Shown in pieces: positions 15,686-22,876 of a stretch of DNA of 27,393 nucleotides (the stretch's first letter is position 1; every line of letters begins with the position of its first letter). A program made the translations under genes and the position numbers. The stretch is taken from the NCBI GenBank assembly GCA_964515215.1, contig CAZESL010000017.1, forward strand, positions 1 to 27,393, written 5' to 3'. Below the pieces are notes generated by a model. That model had not been told where the DNA came from. It saw nothing but the letters and a program-made list of their open reading frames with translations, and ran no database searches. This stretch comes from SIG588 sp964515215. GTDB lineage: Bacteria > Bacillota > Clostridia > Oscillospirales > Acutalibacteraceae.

Positions 15686-16051
15686 ATGGACGATATGAAG
15701 TTGGGAGTTGTGGAGGGACGCTTTGCGGATATCGTGTGGGCACACGCGCCGCTTTCGACCAAAGAACTGGTGACGCTGTGTGAGCGGGAACTTTCCTGGA
15801 AGCGCACCACGACCTACACCGTGCTCAAAAAGCTGTGCGAGCGAGGGCTGTTTTTGACCGAAGACAGTACCGTGACGGTGCGCCTTTCGAAAGAGGAGTT
15901 TTACGCGCGGCAGAGTGAACGGTTTGTGGAGGAGACGTTCGATGGCTCCCTGCCTGCGTTTATTGCCGCATTCACCGCCCGCAAACCGCTGACCGAGGCA
16001 GAGCGGGAGGAGATACTCCGCATGATCGACCTTGCCCGAAAGGAGGAGTGA
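15686..16051 (+). CDS. BlaI/MecI/CopY family transcriptional repressor
   Basis: The 121-residue protein has the winged-helix domain of the family at 1-70 (LVTLCERELSWKRTTTYTVL then KKLCERGLFLTEDSTVTVRL) and a C-terminal dimerisation helix region (AFIAAFTARKPLTEAEREEI). Such repressors bind palindromic operators as dimers and are inactivated by cleavage when the partner sensor protease is triggered. The cleavage site in known members lies between the two domains. Two operators stand in its own promoter. Its stop codon overlaps the region of the downstream sensor gene's start, and the pair is a classical two-gene sensor-repressor operon. Confidence 0.93.
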   Translation: MDDMKLGVVEGRFADIVWAHAPLSTKELVTLCERELSWKRTTTYTVLKKLCERGLFLTEDSTVTVRLSKEEFYARQSERFVEETFDGSLPAFIAAFTARKPLTEAEREEILRMIDLARKEE

Positions 16052-16053
16052 GC

Positions 16054-18129
16054 GTGAGCGACGTGTTCGTATTCCTTTTGAACAAAGGCATCACCGCGGG
16101 ATGGGTAATACTGGCGGTGCTGTTGCTTCGCCCCTTGCTGCGCCGCGCGCCGCGGTGGATCACCTGCCTCTTATGGGGTGTGGCGGGACTTCGCTTGTTA
16201 TTGCCGTTTTCGCTCAAAAGCGTGCTCAGCCTGATACCCTCGGCGGCACCGATTCCCGAGGACATCGCGCTGTCGCAGACACCGACCATCCACACGGGGG
16301 TGGATTCTTTCAATATGGTTCTTAACCCCGTTATCTACGAGACCTTCGCACCGTCGCTTGAAAACAGCGTCAATCCCTTACAGATTGTGCTCGCGGTGGC
16401 GGCATGGGTGTGGGTGGCGGGCGTAGCGGCTATGCTCGCATACGCCATCATAGCATACGTTCGCCTTGCACGGCGGGTGCGGGTATCGTTGCCGCTGGGG
16501 GATGGGGTGTACGCGTGTGACGCCGTGTCCTCACCGTTCATTCTCGGCATTATCAAACCGCGCATCTTCCTGCCGTCGGATATGGCAAAAGACACCGCCG
16601 CCTTGGTAATCGCCCACGAGAAGGCACATCTTCGGCGGCGCGACCACTGGATAAAACCGCTGGGATTTTTACTGCTTTCGGTGTACTGGTTTCAACCGCT
16701 CGTGTGGGTGGGGTATATCCTGCTCTGCCGCGATATTGAGACCGCTTGTGACGAAAAAGTGGTGAGGGAACTGGACACCGACGGACGCTGTGCCTATTCC
16801 ACCGCACTGGTGGAGTGCAACACCCACCGCCGTGCGATCGCGGCGTGTCCGCTGGCGTTTGGCGAAGTGGGGGTAAAGGCACGCGTCAAAGCGGTGCTGA
16901 ACTACAAAAAGCCCGCCTTTTGGCTGATCGTTACGGCGATCGTCGTGGGCATCGCCGTGGCGGTGTGTTTTCTCACCGACCCGCGGGATAACGCAATCGA
17001 CGGCGTGACGGCGCAACGCGGCGGTGCAGACGTGGACGGCGTATCCCTCGCCGTTGTGGAAGCGGAATTGTCCGCCCCCGACCCGTATCTCACCGTGCGG
17101 TGGAACAACGAAACAGCAAGTGAGCTCTCCTACGGCAACCCGTTTACGATGTATTATAAGCAGGACGGCGGCTGGGTGGATTGCCGTCTGCAGGACACTG
17201 TGTGGACGCTGCCCGCCTATAACGTCCGTGCGGGCGGCACGCGGGAGAAGACCTACAATTTAAACGGACTCAGTATGCAAATCGCCGGCGAATACCGTCT
17301 GGAAGCCGACTTCTCGTACGAAGGACAGGAACACACCGCGTGGGTGGAATTCACCCTCGATCGCGGTGTGGGGCAGGTGGCGGCACTGAATTTTAAGCCG
17401 AAAACGCTGTGGTATACGCCGCCGTACATTTCCTACGTGATGACGGTGGATGCTGCGCCCTCGTGGGGACTGGTCAACGGTACGCAGTTGTATGAATACG
17501 GGCGGGACGGCTTGGTCGCGATGCTCGGGTATATGGAACGCATTGAATTGAACGAGGAGAATTTCCTTTCACGTATAAAAGTTCTGCAGGGAGACGAGGG
17601 GGCACCGTCCCTTGACGCGATGTACGAAAATAACAAGCGTGCGTGGCAACTGTATAACGGGAATTTGTTGTATCTGTTGCTTGAACAGCAGAACGGCACC
17701 TACTATATGATATACGGCGGGCACAACACCGTGACCGATCAAGCGTCCTTCCTTTGGGTGTATGAACTGGAACAGGTGGAAGAAACGCCGCATATGTCCC
17801 AACCCATAGTGGACGGGGCGATCGTGTTCTACCGCGAAACGACCGAGGAGCACGGTGTGGCGGTGTACGACAAGTATTACCGTATGAATAACACCGAATT
17901 GACCGCGCTGATGGACGATCTCAAAGCGGAACAATGGGTGTACGACGGTGTGGTGGACCGCACGGCGTTCCACTTTGACGGGAAACTGTGGTATCAGGGA
18001 AATTGGCTGTACTTCGGGTATGAAGAGAAGATCGTGTTCTACGGCACGCATTTTGCGAGTGTATCGGAAGATACGATAGAACGCATTACCTTCGCCCACC
18101 AAACGGCAGAACCGTTCAAAAAACAATAA
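16054..18129 (+). CDS. BlaR1-type M56 metalloprotease sensor with atypical outer domain
   Basis: The 691-residue membrane protein has N-terminal helices at about 13-27 and 36-52, further helices near 108-134, then the M56 zinc protease site HEKAH (188-192) with the downstream glutamates in DIETACDEKVV (227-237), and a fourth membrane segment at 289-306. The remaining 380 residues lie outside. In BlaR1/MecR1 that part is a penicillin-binding domain with SxxK, SxN and KTG motifs; none is visible here. Instead there is an Ig-like beta region (about 320-435, YLTVRWNNETASELSYGNPF) and a further beta-rich part. The ligand is therefore unknown. GTG 16054 is used because AGGAGG (16041-16046) is 7 bases upstream; GTG 16048 is too close. 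Confidence 0.9.
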   Translation: MSDVFVFLLNKGITAGWVILAVLLLRPLLRRAPRWITCLLWGVAGLRLLLPFSLKSVLSLIPSAAPIPEDIALSQTPTIHTGVDSFNMVLNPVIYETFAPSLENSVNPLQIVLAVAAWVWVAGVAAMLAYAIIAYVRLARRVRVSLPLGDGVYACDAVSSPFILGIIKPRIFLPSDMAKDTAALVIAHEKAHLRRRDHWIKPLGFLLLSVYWFQPLVWVGYILLCRDIETACDEKVVRELDTDGRCAYSTALVECNTHRRAIAACPLAFGEVGVKARVKAVLNYKKPAFWLIVTAIVVGIAVAVCFLTDPRDNAIDGVTAQRGGADVDGVSLAVVEAELSAPDPYLTVRWNNETASELSYGNPFTMYYKQDGGWVDCRLQDTVWTLPAYNVRAGGTREKTYNLNGLSMQIAGEYRLEADFSYEGQEHTAWVEFTLDRGVGQVAALNFKPKTLWYTPPYISYVMTVDAAPSWGLVNGTQLYEYGRDGLVAMLGYMERIELNEENFLSRIKVLQGDEGAPSLDAMYENNKRAWQLYNGNLLYLLLEQQNGTYYMIYGGHNTVTDQASFLWVYELEQVEETPHMSQPIVDGAIVFYRETTEEHGVAVYDKYYRMNNTELTALMDDLKAEQWVYDGVVDRTAFHFDGKLWYQGNWLYFGYEEKIVFYGTHFASVSEDTIERITFAHQTAEPFKKQ

Positions 18130-18167
18130 GGCAATTCGCTCTTTTTCTATAAGTAAATAATAAACAT

Positions 18168-18286
18168 AAACTCCCTCCGTCTTTTCGGCGACATTCGCCA
18201 CCGAAAATCCACCTCCCTCAAAGAGGGAGGCTATGAAGGCCCCCTCTTTGAGGGGGCTGTCAGCCAAAGGCTGACTGGGGGAGTTT
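18168..18286. repeat. Head-to-head CTCCC/GGGAG hairpin repeat
   Basis: The element is bounded by AAACTCCC (18168) and GGGGGAGTTT (18286). Inside are four hairpins in a row: TTTTCGG/CCGAAAA (18182-18207), CCTCCCTC-AAA-GAGGGAGG (18212-18230), GCCCCCTC-TTT-GAGGGGGC (18239-18257) and GTCAGCC-AAA-GGCTGAC (18259-18275). Its right half, read on the minus strand, aligns with the block at 9638-9704 (AAACTCCCCCAGTC, hairpin, GACAGCCCCCTC, loop, GAGGGGGCC). This kind of sequence is often scattered through gut Clostridia genomes; it encodes nothing and could be a mobilised mini-element. Confidence 0.75.
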
Positions 18287-18353
18287 GTTGTGGAAAACAA
18301 AGACAGAAAGCGCTTGCCGTTGCAACCGGTAGACCGTCTCCTCTGCTTAAAAT

Positions 18354-18382
18354 AAAAAGCCACCCGTTTTGGGTGGCTTTTT
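18354..18382. terminator. Two-way terminator between the sensor and ireB operons
   Basis: AAAAAGCCACCC (18354-18365) pairs with GGGTGGCTTTTT (18371-18382) around GTTTT. The A/T ends serve both strands; it is 8 bases past the stop codon of the minus-strand gene at 18390. Confidence 0.92.
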
Positions 18383-18389
18383 AACACTA

Positions 18390-18677
18390 TTAACCTTTGC
18401 TCACGCGGTCCAGCCAGATGGAAGCGATGTCGAGTGCTTCGTACAGCCCTGCCTTTTCGCTTTTCTTCAAAAAGCGTTCGTTCAAGGGCAGTTCGGGATC
18501 GGTCGCCATCATCTGTACCTGCACCTTGGTCGCGACCGACAGTTCCTTCACCGTTTCGGTGGAAAGGATCTGCATCACGACGACGTGCTCGTCCGCCATA
18601 TCCCCGTAGTACAGCGTGTTGCCGCTGCGCACCAAGGGGCGACCTTTGTAGGTCAAGATCGTTTCTTTATCCGCCAT
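18390..18677 (-). CDS. Small conserved-looking protein downstream of ireB
   Basis: I do not recognise a named family. The 95-residue protein is soluble, with a beta-rich first half (ILTYKGRPLVRSGNTLYYGD, VVVMQILSTETVKEL) and a helical end (KKSEKAGLYEALDIASIWLD). It has no signal peptide, membrane segment or cysteine cluster. GGATAGG lies about 10 bases before the ATG. Only 39 bases separate it from ireB, with no terminator between, so the two share a promoter and a terminator. The placement suggests a role linked to IreB or to basic growth control, but that is inference. Confidence 0.8.
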   Translation of the reverse strand: MADKETILTYKGRPLVRSGNTLYYGDMADEHVVVMQILSTETVKELSVATKVQVQMMATDPELPLNERFLKKSEKAGLYEALDIASIWLDRVSKG

Positions 18678-18716
18678 GGGTTTGTACCTATCCTTTCATA
18701 GTTTGCTCAACCGATA

Positions 18717-18962
18717 TCAATCGTTGAGATACGAGCGCACCAAAGCGCGCAGAAGATCGTCACGGTCGATCTTACGGATGAGGGTACGGGCGTTATTGTG
18801 CGTGGTGATGTAGGTCGGGTCCTCCGAAAGAATGTACCCAACCAACTGGTTAATGGGATTGTACCCTTTTTCGCGCAACGCATCGTATACGATGGTCAGC
18901 ACCTTTTTCATTTCGGCATCGTTATCACAGCCGATCGAAAACGTTTGGGTTCTGTCAAGCAT
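18717..18962 (-). CDS. ireB: IreB family regulatory phosphoprotein
   Basis: The 81-residue protein carries the family core YDALREKGYNPINQLVGYIL and SEDPTYITTHNNARTLIRKI, almost invariant in IreB/YrzL (formerly DUF965). In enterococci IreB is phosphorylated by the Ser/Thr kinase IreK on N-terminal threonines and tunes cephalosporin resistance; the N-terminus here (MLDRTQTFSIG) keeps two threonines. ATG 18962 is chosen since GGAGG is 8 bases before it; the ATG at 18977 contains that site within its own reading frame. In many Firmicutes ireB is next to ruvX and a DUF1292 gene; here those neighbours are absent and the DUF1292 gene is about 6 kb away. Confidence 0.95.
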   Translation of the reverse strand: MLDRTQTFSIGCDNDAEMKKVLTIVYDALREKGYNPINQLVGYILSEDPTYITTHNNARTLIRKIDRDDLLRALVRSYLND

Positions 18963-19000
18963 TCCGTTGACCTCCATTCCGTTGTTACAGTTACAACAGT

Positions 19001-19029
19001 ATTATACGGCATTATTATGGAATTTGCAA
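19001..19029 (-). promoter_or_regulatory. Promoter of ireB
   Basis: On the minus strand TTGCAA (19029-19024), 17 bases, TATAAT (19006-19001). It lies between pheT and ireB; no terminator follows pheT, so some pheST transcripts may read through into ireB. Confidence 0.75.
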
Positions 19030-19032
19030 GGG

Positions 19033-21414
19033 TTACGTGCGGAGAATGCAGTCTTTTTCTTTTAAATTTTTGAAAATTTTGTTCAAAGCGGGCGAAATCT
19101 GTTCGTCGGTCAGCGTGCCCTCGCTGCTGCGGAAGGTCAGACTGAACGCGACGCTCTTTTTACCCGCTTCGATCTGCGCACCCTTATACACGTCGAACAG
19201 GGTGACCGATTCCAGCAAACGGCCGCCTGCGCGGCGAATGATGTCCGCGATCTCGCCGACGGGGAGATCTTCGTCGCACAAGAGCGCCAAGTCGCGTTCC
19301 ACCGCGGGGAAGCGGGGGAGCGGCTGATACCGCACCAGCGGTTTTTCGGCGGCGAACAGCAGCGGCAGTTCCAGTTGCGCCACGTATACCCGCACGTTAA
19401 AGCCGTATTTTTCCGCGACGTCGGGATGCACTTCACCGAATACGCCGATGGCTTCGTCGCCCAGCCACACCGCCGCCTGACGGCCGGGGTGCAGGAACGG
19501 CTCACCCGAAGCGGTGAAGCGCGCACGGGTGCCGCGGCAGAGCAATTCCACTGCACCTTTCATGGTGAAGAAGTCCTCACCCTCACCGTAGAAGCCGAGA
19601 CACAGGGCGGGGCGTTCTTCGGGCTGCAGAGCGGCATCCTCGTTCGGGATGAACAGACGGCTCGTTTCAAACAAGCGCGCCGCCGTGTTTTTGCGGTTGT
19701 AGTTGGTGGCAAGTACCGTCAGCATCGAGGTGAACAACTGGGTACGCATCACACCGAATTCCTCGCTCAAAGGATTACGCAGTGCCACCACGTCGCGGCG
19801 AATGTCGTCTTCGGGGAGCAACAGCATATCCGTCGCCTTGCGGTTGATGAAGGAGTAGGTGGTGATCTCCCGCACGCCCTGACCGATCAAAAGCGCTTTC
19901 AAGCGGTCGGTCTTACGGCGTTCCTCGGTCAGCGTACCGCGCAGTACCGCACCCTTCATCGGAGTGCCGATAATGTGATCGTAACCGTAAATACGCATCA
20001 CTTCTTCAGCGATGTCCGCACGGCCTTCAATGTCGTCACGAATGGAGGGGATACGGCAGGTGAGCACACCGTTCGCTTCGGTGGTGGGCAGTGCCAGACG
20101 GTTTAAGATATCCACCATCGTTTCGGTCGGGATGGACACACCGAGCAGCGCTTCAATGTCTGCCGCCTTCACGGTCAGCACGCGGTCTTCGGGCAGACCG
20201 TTGTTCAAGTCGATGGTGCCGTCGATGATATCGCCCGCATCCAGTTCGTCGATCAGTTGCAGGGCGCGTTCCATAGCGTAAGCGGTGTTCACGATATCCA
20301 CGCCTTTTTCAAAGCGGCCGCTCGATTCGGTGTGGATACCCAGTGCACGGCCGGTACGGCGCACGCTGTCGCGGCGGAATTTTGCCGCTTCAAAGAACAG
20401 GGCTTTGGTATCGTCTTCGATCTCGCTTTCCTGACCGCCCATGATACCCGCAATGCAGGAGGGGGATTCGGCATCACAAATGACCAGCATATCCTCGGTC
20501 AAGTTGTGCGCCTTGCCGTCCAATGTGGTGATCTGCTCACCCGCCGTAGCACGGCGCACGATGATCTCGGCACCCTTCACGTCGGCGAGATCAAACGCGT
20601 GCATCGGCTGACCCGTTTCCAGCATGACGAAGTTGGTGATGTCCACGATGTTGTTGATGGGGCGCATACCCGCCGATTTGAGGCACTGCTGCATCCAATC
20701 GGGGGAGGGTGCCACACGCAGGTTGGTCACCACACGGCCGAGATACCGCGGGCAAAGATCGAAATCTTTCACCGACACGGTAATGTGGTCGTGAATGCTG
20801 CCGCCCACCGTCTTGTAAGACGGCACGGGGCGCTTCAACTCTTTGTTCAGCACCACCGCCGCTTCGCGTGCAAGGCCCAACACGCTCTGGCAATCGGGAC
20901 GGTTAGCAAGCACCGAGAAGTCGATAATGACGTCGTTTAAATGCAAAATTTCGCGCATATCGGTACCGGGGGCGGCATCCTCTTTCAAAATGAGAATACC
21001 GTTTACCTCCGCACCGGGATAATCGCTTTCTTTCAGGCACAACTCTTCACCCGAACACAGCATACCGTTCGAGGGGACACCGCGCAGTTTGCCTTTTTTG
21101 ATATGCACACCGCAGGGCAGATCGGAATCGTGCAGGGCGGCGGGCACGAGGGCGCCTTCAAACACGTTTTGCGCACCCGTTACGATCTGCACCAATTCGT
21201 CCGCACCCACGTCCATCTGGCAAATTTGCAGATGATCGGAATCGGGGTGCTTTTCCAATTTCACCAAACGGGCGGCGACCACGTTGCGCATGGTGTCTGC
21301 AAGGTCTTCCACGCCGTCCACTTCAAAACCCGCCATGGTCATACGGCGGCAAAATTCTTCCACCGAAACGTCGATATCCACGTAACGCTTCAGCCAATTC
21401 AACGATACTTTCAT
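19033..21414 (-). CDS. pheT: Phenylalanine-tRNA ligase beta subunit
   Basis: The 793-residue protein is the normal length for bacterial PheT. In order: MKVSLNWLKRYVDIDVSVEE at the start, the EMAP-like tRNA-binding domain (about 40-155, KHPDSDHLQICQMDVG), the B3/B4 editing domain (about 210-390, IVDITNFVMLETGQPMHAFD), B5 (about 405-475), the catalytic-like core (RNPLSEEFGVMRTQL), and the C-terminal ferredoxin-like anticodon-binding domain (about 700-793, RFPAVERDLALLCDEDLPVG). It forms an alpha2-beta2 enzyme with PheS that charges tRNA-Phe. It starts 20 bases after pheS, and the two are under the T-box upstream of pheS. Confidence 0.97.
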   Translation of the reverse strand: MKVSLNWLKRYVDIDVSVEEFCRRMTMAGFEVDGVEDLADTMRNVVAARLVKLEKHPDSDHLQICQMDVGADELVQIVTGAQNVFEGALVPAALHDSDLPCGVHIKKGKLRGVPSNGMLCSGEELCLKESDYPGAEVNGILILKEDAAPGTDMREILHLNDVIIDFSVLANRPDCQSVLGLAREAAVVLNKELKRPVPSYKTVGGSIHDHITVSVKDFDLCPRYLGRVVTNLRVAPSPDWMQQCLKSAGMRPINNIVDITNFVMLETGQPMHAFDLADVKGAEIIVRRATAGEQITTLDGKAHNLTEDMLVICDAESPSCIAGIMGGQESEIEDDTKALFFEAAKFRRDSVRRTGRALGIHTESSGRFEKGVDIVNTAYAMERALQLIDELDAGDIIDGTIDLNNGLPEDRVLTVKAADIEALLGVSIPTETMVDILNRLALPTTEANGVLTCRIPSIRDDIEGRADIAEEVMRIYGYDHIIGTPMKGAVLRGTLTEERRKTDRLKALLIGQGVREITTYSFINRKATDMLLLPEDDIRRDVVALRNPLSEEFGVMRTQLFTSMLTVLATNYNRKNTAARLFETSRLFIPNEDAALQPEERPALCLGFYGEGEDFFTMKGAVELLCRGTRARFTASGEPFLHPGRQAAVWLGDEAIGVFGEVHPDVAEKYGFNVRVYVAQLELPLLFAAEKPLVRYQPLPRFPAVERDLALLCDEDLPVGEIADIIRRAGGRLLESVTLFDVYKGAQIEAGKKSVAFSLTFRSSEGTLTDEQISPALNKIFKNLKEKDCILRT

Positions 21415-21434
21415 GGTAACAGCACTCCTTTCCC

Positions 21435-22454
21435 TTAAAACTGGTTCAAGAACCGCAGGTCGTTTTCGAACAGCAAACGAATGTCGCTGATCTTGTGACG
21501 GGTGGTGGTCAAACGGTCAAGACCGATACCAAAGGCAAAGCCCGAATACTCTTCGGGATCAATGCCGCAACCCGCGAGCACGCGGGGGTGCACCATGCCC
21601 GCACCGAGGATCTCGATCCAGCCGCTGCCCTTGCACACGCGGCAGCCTTTGCCGCCGCATTCGGGGCAGGAAACGTCCACTTCCACACTCGGCTCGGTGA
21701 AGGGGAAGAAGGAGGGGCGGAAGCGCACTTCGGTGCCTTCGCCGTACATTTCGTGCGCGAACTGTTCCAGCACGCCTTTGAGGTCGCACAGCGTGATGCC
21801 CTTGTCCACGACCAGACCTTCCACCTGATGGAACACGGGGGAGTGGGTCGCGTCCACTTCGTCCGCACGGTACACACGGCCGGGGCAGACGATGCGAATG
21901 GGCGGTTTGCGGTCTTCCATCGTGCGGATCTGTGCCGCCGACGTCTGGGTACGGAGCAACAGCGTATCGGTGAGATAGAAGGTGTCCTGCATATCACGCG
22001 CAGGGTGATCCGCCGGCACGTTCAACGCTTCAAAGTTGTAATGATCGGTCTCCACTTCGGGGCCGTCCACCACGTCAAAGCCCATCGAACGGAAGATGTC
22101 GATAAGGTCGTTCAGCACCGCGTTCAGCGGATGCAGACCGCCCACGGGCGCCGCTTTGCCCGGCATGGTCACGTCCAGCCGTTCGTCGAGCAACTGCTGT
22201 GCACGGGCGGCGGCCAAAATCTCCGCTTCGCGGGCGGCCAGCGCTTCTTCCACTTGGGCTTTGGTGGCATTGATGGCTTGCCCCATTACGGGACGTTCTT
22301 CGGGCGAGAGCGCGCCCAGCCCACGCAAAAGCTCGGAAAATACGCTCTTTTTACCGAGATATTTCACACGGAAATCTTCCAGTTCCCGTGCGTTGCCGAG
22401 TGCCGCCAGTGCGGTCATTGCCTCGGCGTGCAAGGCTCGCAATTTCTCTTTCAT
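21435..22454 (-). CDS. pheS: Phenylalanine-tRNA ligase alpha subunit
   Basis: The 339-residue protein has an N-terminal coiled-coil (1-85) and class II synthetase motifs: motif 2 area DATHSPVFHQVEGLVVD, FRPSFFPFTEPSVEVDV, and motif 3 FAFGIGLDRLTTTRHKISDI near the end. CPECGGKGCRVCKGSGW forms a four-cysteine, possibly zinc-binding loop, present in a subset of bacterial PheS proteins. It activates phenylalanine. ATG 22454 is used because AAAGGAAGG precedes it; the longer frame to 22559 runs through the T-box terminator and is not coding. Confidence 0.97.
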   Translation of the reverse strand: MKEKLRALHAEAMTALAALGNARELEDFRVKYLGKKSVFSELLRGLGALSPEERPVMGQAINATKAQVEEALAAREAEILAAARAQQLLDERLDVTMPGKAAPVGGLHPLNAVLNDLIDIFRSMGFDVVDGPEVETDHYNFEALNVPADHPARDMQDTFYLTDTLLLRTQTSAAQIRTMEDRKPPIRIVCPGRVYRADEVDATHSPVFHQVEGLVVDKGITLCDLKGVLEQFAHEMYGEGTEVRFRPSFFPFTEPSVEVDVSCPECGGKGCRVCKGSGWIEILGAGMVHPRVLAGCGIDPEEYSGFAFGIGLDRLTTTRHKISDIRLLFENDLRFLNQF

Positions 22455-22483
22455 TTTGTTCCTTCCTTTCGGTGGCGGGAAAT

Positions 22484-22729
22484 AAAAAAGCCCCGTCCCT
22501 CCACGGGACGAAGCCAACACTCCGCGGTACCACCCTTGGTTTTTGCATGAAGCAAACACTCCATCGGCCGTTAACGGTGCCTGCCGTTGCCGCCTACTGC
22601 ATGTTCAGCGGCACCGCTCCGAAGTGAACTTCCGCTCATACACAAACCGTAAGACACTTTCAGCCGCGGTGCCTCTCTCTGAAACGGGGTGCCGTGAGCG
22701 TACTCTCTTCATCACAGCGTTTTATATAC
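22484..22729 (-). promoter_or_regulatory. T-box leader (tRNA-Phe) controlling pheST
   Basis: On the minus strand the leader contains GATGAAGAGAGTA (stem I base), an AG-rich loop, a specifier loop whose codon is TTC (22628-22626, in GAAGTTCACTTC), the 14-base T-box motif AAGGGTGGTACCGCG (22537-22523), and a terminator with CGTCCC/GGGACG arms (22510-22493) and a T-run (22489-22484). TTC is the Phe codon, matching the genes controlled. Uncharged tRNA-Phe pairs with the specifier and with the T-box bulge, forming the antiterminator and permitting pheST expression when phenylalanine is short. Confidence 0.95.
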
Positions 22730-22735
22730 CTTGTT

Positions 22736-22764
22736 ACTATACCACACATTTCCCGCGAATGCAA
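22736..22764 (-). promoter_or_regulatory. Promoter of the T-box-pheST operon
   Basis: On the minus strand TTGCAT (22764-22759), 17 bases, TATAGT (22741-22736), just upstream of stem I. Confidence 0.7.
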
Positions 22765-22823
22765 GCAGAATTTTACATAATGACTTGATTTTTTGCACTA
22801 TCGTATCTTATTTACACTTCCGC

Positions 22824-22853
22824 TTGACGGCGGTCGGACTCGTTTGGTAAGAT
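22824..22853 (+). promoter_or_regulatory. Promoter of the GH20 gene
   Basis: TTGACG (22824-22829), 18 bases, TAAGAT (22848-22853), 23 bases before the ATG at 22877. The region 22765-22823 between the divergent promoters shows nothing else I can identify. Confidence 0.6.
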
Positions 22854-22876
22854 GGGTGGGAAATGAGGTGTGTATT

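Noticed and set aside
9638..18286. A CRISPR array made from the repeated hairpins
   Set aside because: Copies are single, far apart, internally palindromic and differently oriented; there are no regular spacers and no cas genes.
21495..22550. A 351-codon plus-strand ORF opposite pheS
   Set aside because: It is antisense to pheS and runs through the T-box terminator.
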